A stretch of DNA of 36,214 bases from contig PLKM01000009.1 of assembly GCA_003141095.1 (NCBI GenBank), forward strand, positions 1-36,214, read 5' to 3'. Shown here piece after piece: positions 22,182 to 31,700 of the stretch. Positions within the stretch are counted from its first letter, which is position 1; each line of letters starts with the position of its first letter. The notes under the pieces were generated by a model. That model had not been told where the DNA came from, made no database searches, and saw only the letters and a program-made list of their open reading frames with translations. Source of the DNA: Acidimicrobiaceae bacterium (GTDB lineage Bacteria; Actinomycetota; Acidimicrobiia; Acidimicrobiales; RAAP-2). The translations under genes and the position numbers were made by a program.

Positions 22182-24443
22182 ATGACGACGTACGAAAGTA
22201 TTGCGACGGCTCACGAACTGCTGCACGCCCCACTTGATGAACTGGCGCGAGAGGCGTACGCGAAGGCTCGGCGTTCGCACGGCCACGTGGTCACTTACTC
22301 ACCCAAGGTCTTCATTCCCCTGACGAAACTCTGTCGCGACCGGTGTGGGTACTGCACGTTCGCCCAGGCGCCGGCTCACGTCGCGTCGCCCTACATGAGC
22401 CTCGATGAGGTGATGGCGGTGGCGCAGGCCGGTCGCGAGGCCGGCTGCACCGAAGCCCTGTTCACTCTCGGGGAACGACCAGAACTCAGATACGACGAGG
22501 CGGCGCGTTGGCTCGCCGCTCGCGGATACCAGTCCACGGTGGACTACGTGGCGAGCGCCGCCCAGATGGTCTTGGAGGGAACGGGACTGCTACCCCACGC
22601 GAACGCCGGAGCGCTCTACAGCCACGAATTAAGCCAACTGCGCGCGGTGAGCGCATCGCAGGGCATGATGCTCGAATCGCTCGCCGAGCTCAACGCCCAC
22701 CGTCTCTCTCCGGATAAGGATTCGCAGCGCCGGCTCGCGACCCTACGCTACGCCGGGGAGCAGAAGATCCCCTTCACCACGGGGCTCTTGGTGGGCATTG
22801 GCGAGTCGCGCGCGGATCGCATCGAAGCGCTGGAAGCCATTCGCGCCCTGCACGAAGAGTTCGGTCACGTGCAGGAAGTCATCGTGCAGAACTTCTTGCC
22901 GAAGCCTCGAACGCAGATGGCCAACGATCCCGCCGCCAGCGATGAGGAGTTTCACTGGACCATCGCCGTTGCGAGGCTTTTGTTGCCCGACGCCATTCAC
23001 TTGCAGGCGCCGCCCAACCTGAGCGACAACCCCACGCGGCTGCTGGCCTTTGGCATCGACGACTTCGGGGGAATCTCGCCCGTCACGCGCGACCACGTGA
23101 ACCCTGAGCGAGCGTGGCCCGCGGTCGACACTCTCGTTCGCGAGTGCGACGAGAGTGGCTTTGCGCTGGTACCGCGACTCACCGTCTATCCCGAGTTCGT
23201 CGGTCTGACGTCCGAGTTCATTGACGAAAGCGTTCGTCCGTACGTGCTGGCCCACTCAGACGCCAGTTTCCTCGCCCGTGACGATCATTGGTTCTCGGGC
23301 TCGGATGTGACACCACCGGCGCCACCGGTCGCCACGTCGCGCACGAGCGCGGTGGTCGGGCTTCTGGGCCGCTACGAGCCGGGTTACGAGTTCAGTCGCG
23401 AGGAACTCACGACACTCTTCAGTGCCCGCGGCGCGGACTTCAACGCGGTCGTCGAGCGAGCCGACGCGTTGCGCAGCGAACTCGTTGGCGACGCCGTGAG
23501 TTTCGTCATCAACCGCAACATCAACTACACCAACGTCTGCACGTTCAAGTGTCGCTTCTGCGCCTTCTCCAAGGGTCCGCTCTCGCTGAATCTGCGGGGC
23601 GACCCCTACCTGCTCACGCTGGATGAGATCAGCGAGCGCGTGCGAGAGGCCGAAGCGAAGGGCGCGACCGAGGTCTGCCTTCAGGGTGGGATCCACCCCA
23701 AATTCGACGGTGATTACTACATCGACGTGGTGGCGGCGGTGCGAGCCGGCTCCCCCTCGATCCACATTCACGCCTTCAGCGCCCTCGAGGTGTTCGAAGG
23801 CGCTCGTCGATCCGAACAGGACCTTGCGTCGTATCTGACCCGTCTGAAGGAAGCGGGCCTGAAGACGTTACCCGGCACGGCTGCGGAGATCCTTGACGAT
23901 TCCGTTCGCGCGATTCTCTGTCCCGACAAGATCAACACTGACCAGTGGCTCGAAGTGCATCGGGCCGCGCATGGCGTGGGGCTGAATTCGAACATCACCA
24001 TCATGTTCGGCGCCGTCGAGGGCGTCGACAGCTGGGTGACACATCTGCTTAGAACCCGCGAGCTCCAGAAAGAGACCGGGGGCTTCACCGAATTCGTACC
24101 GCTTCCCTTCGTGCACATGGCGACGCCAATCTTTCTGAAGGGCCGCTCGCGCCGAGGGCCGACGTTTCGAGAGGCCGTGCTCATGCACGCGGTCCCCCGT
24201 CTGCACTACGCCACACTGATCAACAATATTCAAGTCAGTTGGGTGAAGATGGGCGTCGAAGGGTCTCGAAGGATTCTTCAGGCGGGCGCCAACGACCTGG
24301 GCGGCACACTCATGGACGAAAACATCTCGAGGGCCGCGGGCGCCACGCACGGTCAAGAGATGGATGTGGAGACGTTGCGCTCGCTCGTCGCCCCCCTCGG
24401 TCGGCCCCTGCATCAACGAAACACCCTGTACCAGACGCTCTAA
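22182..24443 (+). CDS. fbiC: FO synthase FbiC (CofG-CofH fusion)
   Basis: 753-aa two-domain radical SAM enzyme making FO (7,8-didemethyl-8-hydroxy-5-deazariboflavin), the flavin-like core of coenzyme F420, from a diaminouracil and tyrosine. The N-terminal CofG half has its iron-sulfur motif CRDRCGYC (Cys51, 55, 58). The C-terminal CofH half has NVCTFKCRFC (Cys453, 457, 460). FALVPRLTVYPEFVG lies in the end of the CofG half, and residues around 370-395 form the Pro/Ala-rich linker. It is compact compared with mycobacterial FbiC (about 850 aa), mainly at the N-terminus. ATG 22182 starts the family-like sequence. The LOG gene follows after 2 bases. Confidence 0.95.
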   Translation: MTTYESIATAHELLHAPLDELAREAYAKARRSHGHVVTYSPKVFIPLTKLCRDRCGYCTFAQAPAHVASPYMSLDEVMAVAQAGREAGCTEALFTLGERPELRYDEAARWLAARGYQSTVDYVASAAQMVLEGTGLLPHANAGALYSHELSQLRAVSASQGMMLESLAELNAHRLSPDKDSQRRLATLRYAGEQKIPFTTGLLVGIGESRADRIEALEAIRALHEEFGHVQEVIVQNFLPKPRTQMANDPAASDEEFHWTIAVARLLLPDAIHLQAPPNLSDNPTRLLAFGIDDFGGISPVTRDHVNPERAWPAVDTLVRECDESGFALVPRLTVYPEFVGLTSEFIDESVRPYVLAHSDASFLARDDHWFSGSDVTPPAPPVATSRTSAVVGLLGRYEPGYEFSREELTTLFSARGADFNAVVERADALRSELVGDAVSFVINRNINYTNVCTFKCRFCAFSKGPLSLNLRGDPYLLTLDEISERVREAEAKGATEVCLQGGIHPKFDGDYYIDVVAAVRAGSPSIHIHAFSALEVFEGARRSEQDLASYLTRLKEAGLKTLPGTAAEILDDSVRAILCPDKINTDQWLEVHRAAHGVGLNSNITIMFGAVEGVDSWVTHLLRTRELQKETGGFTEFVPLPFVHMATPIFLKGRSRRGPTFREAVLMHAVPRLHYATLINNIQVSWVKMGVEGSRRILQAGANDLGGTLMDENISRAAGATHGQEMDVETLRSLVAPLGRPLHQRNTLYQTL

Positions 24444-24445
24444 CC

Positions 24446-25423
24446 ATGTCCGAGTTGATTGACAAGTTCCTGCAAGAGTTGAATAACGAGTCGAAGCAGT
24501 CGCCCGAGCGGCTCGAGATCCTGCGCTCGCTCGTCATGAGAGTAGTGGAGCTCGCCGAACTCGACGCTGACACGTCGGACCTGCGAATCGCCTCGAAGGC
24601 CCTGAACGAGCTCCTCGAGGCCTCCGAGCTCTTTGCGGCGTGGCGCGAGCGACCCAAATTGACCGTCTTCGGATCGGCCCGTACGCGCTCGGACAGCCCG
24701 CTCTACGAGATGGCCCGTCAGTTCAGCAGCGAGATGGCCCAGCGCGGCTGGATGACCGTCTCGGGTGCCGGTCCGGGGATCATGGAGGCCTCAGCCAAAG
24801 GTGCTGGGAAAGAGTCCACGCTGGGCGTCAACATCGAACTTCCGTTCGAGCAGGGCGCGAACGAGTTCATCGACGTCGATCAGATGCACGTCGCCATGAA
24901 GTTCTTCTTCACCAGGAAGGTCGCGATGACCAGAGCGTCACACGGGTTCGTAGCCTTTCCCGGTGGCGTCGGCACGATGGATGAGCTTTTTGAGATCTTG
25001 ACGCTGGTGCACACCGGAAAGACCGACCCGGCCCCGATCGTCTTGATCGACGAACCAACGGGAACGTACTGGTCGAGTTGGCTCGACTTCATCGACCGAT
25101 CGGTGATTGCCAACGGCTATCTCTCGGACGTCGACAAGTGTCTCTTCGTCCTTTGCACCTCGGTGCAGGACGCGATTGCTCAGGTCGAGAGCTTCTACCG
25201 CAACTACCGGGGGTTTTCCATCAACAACGGACGAGCTCTGGTGAAGGTCCGTCAACCGCCGACCACGCAGCAACTCGCGGCACTTGCGGCACAGTTTCCG
25301 AAGTTCGCCGTTGACGACGGCTTTCAAATTGAGAACGATGACGAATTCTCGTTCAGCTTCGACGGACGAAACTACGTGAGCCTGCGGATGCTCATCGACG
25401 ACGTCAACGCCTGGACGGGCTAG
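24446..25423 (+). CDS. LOG-family Rossmann protein
   Basis: 325-aa protein of the lysine-decarboxylase-like LOG family. Some members are cytokinin phosphoribohydrolases acting on nucleoside 5'-monophosphates. Core motifs: FGSARTRSDSPLYE (75-88), SGAGPGIMEASAKGA (106-120), the catalytic-type PGGVGTMDE (172-180) and a preceding helix-rich N-terminal extension (1-65). Residues from 245 on form a C-terminal extension not present in minimal LOG proteins, so the substrate may differ. The ATG two bases after the fbiC stop is preferred over the longer frame that runs inside fbiC. The end overlaps the convergent coiled-coil gene by 4 bases. Confidence 0.85.
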   Translation: MSELIDKFLQELNNESKQSPERLEILRSLVMRVVELAELDADTSDLRIASKALNELLEASELFAAWRERPKLTVFGSARTRSDSPLYEMARQFSSEMAQRGWMTVSGAGPGIMEASAKGAGKESTLGVNIELPFEQGANEFIDVDQMHVAMKFFFTRKVAMTRASHGFVAFPGGVGTMDELFEILTLVHTGKTDPAPIVLIDEPTGTYWSSWLDFIDRSVIANGYLSDVDKCLFVLCTSVQDAIAQVESFYRNYRGFSINNGRALVKVRQPPTTQQLAALAAQFPKFAVDDGFQIENDDEFSFSFDGRNYVSLRMLIDDVNAWTG

Positions 25424-25614
25424 TCGCCCGCTTCGCTTCGAAGAAGCGACTCCGCCTTCTGGAGGCTCCGGCGCACCTTCGCGAGACGCCGTTCCAACTC
25501 CTTGGCGGCTTGGTCGCCGTCACGCAACTGGGATCGCACCGCCTCGAAGATGGCGTCAGACACCCGGCTCTCAAGCTGGGCGATATCGTCAGCGAGCGAC
25601 TCGAACGAGTCCAT
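25420..25614 (-). CDS. Small coiled-coil protein (64 aa), unknown
   Basis: 64-aa, almost entirely helical and charged protein: MDSFESLADDIAQLESRVSD, then ELERRLAKVRRSLQKAESLL, with heptad-like leucines suggesting a coiled coil. The ATG at 25614 overlaps the ligase stop (TGATG); a TTG one codon earlier is an alternative start. Its position suggests coexpression with the acyl-CoA ligase. No family recognised. Confidence 0.6.
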   Translation of the reverse strand: MDSFESLADDIAQLESRVSDAIFEAVRSQLRDGDQAAKELERRLAKVRRSLQKAESLLRSEAGD

Positions 25615-27230
25615 CAACTGAGTTCAATGATCTCGAGCTCGTCGTTGTGATACTGGGCGCGCAGGACTTTCTTGTCGAACTTTCCTACGCTGGTCTTCGG
25701 GACCGCCTCGATGAACGCCCATCGCTCCGGGAGCCACCACTTGGCGACCCGCTCGGCGAGGAAGGCGCGAAGTTCCTCAACGGTCGCGGTCTCGCTGGGG
25801 CGCAACACCACGCAGCACAGTGGTCGCTCCTGCCACTTTTCGTCAGGTACCGCCACCACCGCCGCCTCGAACACCGCCGGGTGGCCCATCATGGTGCTCT
25901 CGATCTCTACCGAGCTGATCCACTCCCCTCCCGACTTGATGACATCCTTGGTGCGGTCGCTGATGACCATGAAGCCCTCGGCATCGAGGGTGCCGATGTC
26001 GCCGGTGCGCAGCCAACCGTCGTGGAACTTGTCGGGGTCATCGACGCCGAAGTACGAAGCGGTAATCCAGGGTCCGCGAATCTCGAACTCGCCTACCGTC
26101 TTGCCATCACGCTCGAGCACGCGGCCGTCGTCAGCGGTGATTCGCATCTGCACGCCGGCGACAACGCGCCCGGCCTTCACTCGATAGTCGACGTCGAGTT
26201 CGGGCGACGATCCGGAGGGGGGTAAGGACACCGCCGCCAGTGGACTGGTCTCGGTCATGCCCCAGCCCTGAATCATCTTGATTCCGTACTTGTCGCGGAA
26301 GGTCTCAATCATGGAGCGCGGCACGGCTGAACCGCCACCGAGAAGTCCGCGCAGGCTGCTGAAATCAACGTCGGGGTCTAGTTCCGCCGCCCGCAGCACC
26401 TCGTTCCATATCGTTGGAACACCCAGTGAAATCGTAGGACGAAGTTCGCGGATCATCTTCACGATCGGCGCACCCTGGAGGTACATCTGCGGCATGATCA
26501 GCTCGGTCCCGGCGAAGAACGACGTGTACGCCGCACCCCACGCGTTCACATGGAACATGGGCACGATGAGCAGGCAGCGGTCCTTCTCACACAGTCCAAT
26601 GGAGTTGGCGCTGGTCGAGGCCATCGAGTGTAGCCACGTGGAACGGTGCGAGTACACCACGCCCTTGGGATTGCCGGTGGTGCCCGAGGTGTAACACATG
26701 ATGGCGGCCGAGCGCTCATCGAGATTGGGCCACTCGAAGCCCGGCTCTTGAGCGCTCACGAGCGTTTCGTAGTCGAGGGTCTCGCCGAGCAGTCCGGTGG
26801 TTTCGGGTCCGTTCACGATGATGTGGCGAACGGTGGGCATCTGGTCGCGCACCTTGGCCAGCAGCGGTACGAGTGAGCTGTCGACGATGATGATCTCGTC
26901 CTCGGCGTGCTGGATGATGTAGGCCAACTGCTCGGGAAAGAGTCGGATATTGAGCGTGTGCAAGACCGCTCCCATGCAGGGAATCGCGATGTAGGCCTCC
27001 ATGTGGCTTTGGTTGTTCCACATGAACGTCGCCACGCGGTCTCCCTGCTGCACACCGAGTTGGGTCAGTGCTTCGGCGAGGCGTTCGGCGCGTTTCGACA
27101 CCTCGTAGAAAGTCGCGACGTTCACGCCCTCGGGCGTGACGGTAAATATCTTCTTGTCCGCGTAGATCCACTCGCCATGACGAATGATGTCACTAATGAG
27201 CAGCGGCGCGTCTTGCATTGTGCTTTGCAT
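25614..27230 (-). CDS. Fatty-acyl-CoA ligase (AMP-forming)
   Basis: 538-aa member of the ANL adenylating superfamily that activates a carboxylic acid via acyl-AMP to acyl-CoA. The P-loop is TSGTTGNPKG (181-190), with GWGMTETSPLA further on and the C-terminal domain catalytic Lys517 in PKTSVGKFDK. The overall layout resembles medium/long-chain ligases such as AlkK; the chain length cannot be decided. ATG 27230 is chosen over a longer frame because GGGGAA lies 4 bases upstream. A TAGCAT hexamer at 27265-27260 could be its -10, giving a short leader. gltD lies 60 bases upstream on the same strand. Confidence 0.9.
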   Translation of the reverse strand: MQSTMQDAPLLISDIIRHGEWIYADKKIFTVTPEGVNVATFYEVSKRAERLAEALTQLGVQQGDRVATFMWNNQSHMEAYIAIPCMGAVLHTLNIRLFPEQLAYIIQHAEDEIIIVDSSLVPLLAKVRDQMPTVRHIIVNGPETTGLLGETLDYETLVSAQEPGFEWPNLDERSAAIMCYTSGTTGNPKGVVYSHRSTWLHSMASTSANSIGLCEKDRCLLIVPMFHVNAWGAAYTSFFAGTELIMPQMYLQGAPIVKMIRELRPTISLGVPTIWNEVLRAAELDPDVDFSSLRGLLGGGSAVPRSMIETFRDKYGIKMIQGWGMTETSPLAAVSLPPSGSSPELDVDYRVKAGRVVAGVQMRITADDGRVLERDGKTVGEFEIRGPWITASYFGVDDPDKFHDGWLRTGDIGTLDAEGFMVISDRTKDVIKSGGEWISSVEIESTMMGHPAVFEAAVVAVPDEKWQERPLCCVVLRPSETATVEELRAFLAERVAKWWLPERWAFIEAVPKTSVGKFDKKVLRAQYHNDELEIIELS

Positions 27231-27259
27231 GGTTCCCCTTCGAAAAACACCTCTTGACG

Positions 27260-27265
27260 ATGCTA
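27260..27265 (-). promoter_or_regulatory. Candidate -10 element for the acyl-CoA ligase
   Basis: On the minus strand TAGCAT lies 29 bases before the ATG at 27230, which would give a leader of about 23 bases holding the Shine-Dalgarno-like AAGGGGAA. No good -35 is visible, so this is weak. Confidence 0.3.
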
Positions 27266-27290
27266 CAAAATGTTGGACCACCTTGAAGCG

Positions 27291-28721
27291 CTACCAGGAG
27301 AGAAGGTAGGGCTCCACCGGTGCCGGCAAGACCGAAAGTGTTCCGCTGAGGTACGAATCGATCGCCGCCGCGGCACTGCGGCCCTCGGCGATGGCCCAGA
27401 CAATCAGGCTCTGCCCCCTCACCGCATCACCACACGCGTAGACCGGTGTGGCTCCGGGCACGGCCGCGACCCGCCAGTCGTCACCCACGCAGAGCGTGGC
27501 CCTCGGCGTCATGAAAGGAGGCGAGTTGAGCCCCAGTTTCTCGAGTTCGGGTCCCACGAAGCCCGCGGCGATCAAAACGAGGTCCGCCGGAGCGCGCAGC
27601 GTCTCGCCGGAGAGATGGTCCACGACGACTATTTCGCGCAGATGACCGTCACCCACGAATTCGAGGGTCTCGGTGGAGAAGCGCCGCTCACCACCTTCCT
27701 CGTGCGCCGGCGTTGTCTTGAAGAGACGAGCCATGGTCGGCCAGGGCTGGTCGCTGGGTCGCTCGTCGGGCGGGCGGTCCATAATCTCGATCTGCACGAT
27801 TGACGCGGCCCCTTGGCGGTGGGCAGTGCCGAGGCAGTCCGCACCGGTGTCGCCGCCACCCAGGATGATGACGTGGCGTCCCTCGGCGTCGATGGGTGAC
27901 GTCTCGCTATCGCGAACCGCGCGATTGGCCGCCTCGAGGTACGTCATGGCCGGATGCACGCCGTCGAGTTCCGCGCCGGGAACGGGAATGAGGCGAGGTA
28001 TCGTCGAACCGACGGCCAAGAGCACCGCGTCGAAGTTGCGTTGCAGATCAGCGAGCGGCGAACCGCCAGCGCCCACGGTCACGTTGGTATGGAACTTGAT
28101 GCCCGACTCGCGCATCACCGAGAGGCGACGGTCGAGCACACTCTTTTCGAGCTTGAATTCGGGTATGCCGTAGCGAAGCAGCCCGCCGATTGCGTCGCTA
28201 CGCTCGTAGACCGCGACGGCGTGACCGACGCTGCGCAACTGGGCGGCGGCGGCGAGGCCCGCGGGTCCCGATCCAACGACAGCAACCCGTTGGCCGGTTT
28301 CGTGCGCGGCGTTTCGTGCGACGTCAAAGCCGTTGGCGAAGGCGTGCTCGGCCACTTCGTATTCAATTCGTTCAATGGTCACCGGCTCGTTCGAGATACC
28401 GAGCACGCAGGCAGATTCGCAAGGAGCGGGACAAAGACGTCCCGTGAACTCTGGGAAGTTATTGGTACTGAAGAGCTGATTGGAGGCCTGCTCCCACTGC
28501 GCCTTATAAACACGGTCGTTAAAGACCGGGATACGGTTCCCGAGGGGGCATCCCTGCATGCAGAAGGGAATGCCGCAGTCCATGCAACGCGCGCCCTGCT
28601 CGACGATGGCGGCGTCGTCTTGGCTCTCGTAAACCTCACGCCAGTCGCGCAGTCGCACCGGAACCGGTCGAGAGGCAGGTCCCTTGCGCGGGAACTCGAG
28701 GAATCCCGTGGGCTTACCCAT
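27291..28721 (-). CDS. gltD: Glutamate synthase small subunit (NADPH)
   Basis: 476-aa FAD/NADPH subunit that passes electrons to the large subunit for glutamate formation from glutamine and 2-oxoglutarate. The N-terminal iron-sulfur region has Cys46, 49, 54 and 58 (CMDCGIPFCMQGC) and Cys97, 101 and 105 (CPAPCESAC). The FAD motif is VVGSGPAGLAAAA (148-160), and the second nucleotide site is IILGGGDTGADCLG. ATG 28721, matching the family start, lies inside the end of gltB (8-base overlap); an ATG four codons earlier is also possible. Confidence 0.95.
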   Translation of the reverse strand: MGKPTGFLEFPRKGPASRPVPVRLRDWREVYESQDDAAIVEQGARCMDCGIPFCMQGCPLGNRIPVFNDRVYKAQWEQASNQLFSTNNFPEFTGRLCPAPCESACVLGISNEPVTIERIEYEVAEHAFANGFDVARNAAHETGQRVAVVGSGPAGLAAAAQLRSVGHAVAVYERSDAIGGLLRYGIPEFKLEKSVLDRRLSVMRESGIKFHTNVTVGAGGSPLADLQRNFDAVLLAVGSTIPRLIPVPGAELDGVHPAMTYLEAANRAVRDSETSPIDAEGRHVIILGGGDTGADCLGTAHRQGAASIVQIEIMDRPPDERPSDQPWPTMARLFKTTPAHEEGGERRFSTETLEFVGDGHLREIVVVDHLSGETLRAPADLVLIAAGFVGPELEKLGLNSPPFMTPRATLCVGDDWRVAAVPGATPVYACGDAVRGQSLIVWAIAEGRSAAAAIDSYLSGTLSVLPAPVEPYLLSW

Positions 28722-31700
28722 TTCGCATCTCATCTCGTACTCGTTGGTACTCAGAAGTCTCGATGCGAACGAAGTCCATGCGAACTTCGCGCCAGTGGTC
28801 TAGGAGTTCCGCGGCCTTCTTCGAACCAGTCTCGTCACGGTACCGCTCGAGTAGCGACATTAGCAGCGCGTCGTCTTCGTATTCGAGTGGGTCAATCTCG
28901 TACACGCCTGCGCTGAGGTGATCGTGGACATGTCGTTCGGGGTCGTAGAGGTACAGCGTGCCGCCGGACATGCCCGCCGCGAGGTTGCGCCCGACGCTTC
29001 CGAGCACCACGACGACGCCGCCGGTCATGTACTCGCCAGCGTGGTCGCCCGCACCTTCGACGACGATGGTCGCGCCGGAGTTTCTCACCGCGCAGCGCTC
29101 ACCGACGACGCCGCTGATGAAGATCTCACCGCTCGTCGCGCCGTAGCCAATGACGTTGCCGGCGATGATGTTCTCGTCGCTCGCGAACGTAGAGTCGGGT
29201 GAGGGCTTGATGATGATTCTCCCGCCGGAGAGCCCCTTGCCGGCGTAGTCGTTGGTGTCGCCCGTGAGTCGCAGGGTGAGACCACTCGGTATGAAGGCGC
29301 CCAAGCTCTGGCCCGACGAGCCCTCGAGGTCAATCTGAACGTGATCGTCGGGCAAGGTGCTCGCGCCGAGAGCCCGCGTGATCGCGCTACCGGTCAGCGT
29401 TCCCACCGCCCGATTGACATTACGAATTGGGCTCGCCAAGCGCACGGGCACGTTCTTGGTCGCCGCACTCACGGCGGCGTCCATGAATCGCCAGTCGAGC
29501 GCGCTATCGAGACCGTGGTCCTGCTTTACGCTCTGGCGACGCTGGTCGAGGGGCACGGGTCGTAGTAGTGAGCGCAGGTCGAGGTCGTTTGTCGGGTCGT
29601 CGAGGGAGTCAACGGTTATGCGCGACACGTCGCCGATCAGCTCGTCGAGTGTCCGCACTCCGAGCATCGCGAGGTACTCGCGCACCTCCTCGGCGATGAA
29701 CTCGAAGAAGTTCTCGACGAACTCGGGCTTGCCGGTGAAGCGTTCACGTAGCTTTGGATTCTGGGTGGCGATGCCCACCGGGCAGGTATCGAGGTGGCAG
29801 ACGCGCATCATGACGCAGCCCGAGACCACCAGGGGCGCGGTGGCGAAACCGTACTCTTCGGCGCCAAGCAGGGCGGCGATGATGACGTCGCGTCCGGTCT
29901 TCAGCTGACCGTCCACCTGCAGCACCACGCGACTACGCAGCCCGTTCGCCGCGAGGGTCTGATGGGCTTCGGTGAGACCGAGCTCCCACGGCGTGCCCGC
30001 GTGCTTCAGGGACGTGAGTGGCGCCGCTCCAGTGCCACCGTCGTGCCCGGAGATCAAGATGACGTCGGCGTGCGCTTTGGCGACTCCCGCGGCGATTGTT
30101 CCCACGCCCTGCTCGCTGACCAGTTTCACGTTGATCCGCGCCTGGTCATTGGCGTTCTTGAGGTCGTAGATCAACTGGGCCAGGTCCTCGATGGAGTAGA
30201 TGTCGTGGTGCGGAGGCGGTGAGATGAGTCCGACGCCCGGAGTGGAATGGCGAGTCTTGGCCACCCACGGGTAGACCTTGGATCCGGGAAGTTGGCCGCC
30301 CTCGCCGGGCTTCGCGCCCTGAGCCATCTTGATCTGGATATCGTCCGCGTTCACCAGAAAACGGCTCGTCACACCGAAACGTCCCGAAGCGACCTGCTTG
30401 ATCGCCGAACGCTTGTTGTTGCGCGGGTCCGACGTATCGAATCGATCCTCGTCCTCCCCACCCTCTCCGGTGTTGGACTTGCCGCCGATCCGATTCATGG
30501 CGATAGCGAGTGTGGTGTGGGACTCGGCGGAGATTGAGCCGTAGGACATGGCGCCGGTGGAGAATCGCTTGATGATGGACGTCGCACTCTCAACTTCGTC
30601 GAGGGGCAACGGCGAAGGACTCGGCGTCAGGTTAAACAGCCCGCGAAGCGTGACCTTGGCGTCCGACTGATCGTCGACCAGCTTGGTGTACTCCTTGAAG
30701 ATGTCGAACCGCTTCTCGCGGGTGGCGTGCTGCAACTTTTGCACAGTACGAGGGTTAAAGAGGTGAATCTCTCCATCGCGACGCCATTGATACTCGCCAC
30801 GGGAACGAATTTCGATCAGCTCGCTCGAGACCGGCTCGTAGGCGCTGGCGTGCAGGTCGAGGACGCTTCGAGCGATGTGCTCGAGGGTGATGCCGCCGAT
30901 ACGGGAACGGAAGCCGGGAAAGTATTTGCGAAGGACGTCCTCGGAGATGCCCACGGCCTCAAAGAGTTGCGAGCCCACGTAGCTCGCCACCGTGCTGACG
31001 CCCATCTTGGACATTGTCTTCACGATGCCCTTGTTGAGCCCCTTGCCGTACTGGTAGCGAGCCTCTAGGGCCGTGAGCTCGCTGAGCTCACCTTCTTCTA
31101 TCAAGGCGTCGATCGACTCGTACGCCAAGTAGGGACATACCGCCGAGGCGCCAAAACCCAACAACAGAGCCACGTGATGCACCTCGCGCACGTCCCCAGC
31201 GTCAATGATCAATGCGGCGCTGGTGCGCAGGTGCTCGGCGACGAGGCGATGGTGAACCGCTGACGCGAGGAGAAGGCTCGGAATCGCCGCGTGTTCGTTC
31301 GAGGTATTGCGATCGGACAAGATCACGATATTGGCGCCGCCGCGCACGTGGGCGACGACTTCACCGGTCACGTCATCGATCGCGCGCGCCAGACGATCAG
31401 CGCCGTTCAGATCGCCGTGCGCGTCAAAGAGGCCGTCCACCACAACTGCCTTGAAGCCTTGGGCATCACCGTCCTCTTCGATATAGCGGATCTTGGCGAG
31501 TTCCTCGACACTGAGAACTGGCGACGGCAGGACTATCTGATGGCAGTGTTCGGGCGTTTCGCTGAGGAGGTTCTCCTCCCCGCCAATGGCGACGCGCGTG
31601 GAGGTCACCAACTCCTCGCGGATTGCGTCGAGGGGCGGATTCGTGACCTGGGCGAAAAGTTGCGTGAAGAAGTCGAACAACGGGCGGTGCTCGCGCGAGA

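Noticed and set aside
24239..24445. N-terminal extension of the LOG protein into fbiC
   Set aside because: The extra 69 residues are Arg-rich out-of-frame fbiC sequence; the ATG right after the fbiC stop fits the family.
27954..28916. Plus-strand open frame of 320 codons
   Set aside because: Antisense to gltD and the end of gltB, both well supported by motifs.
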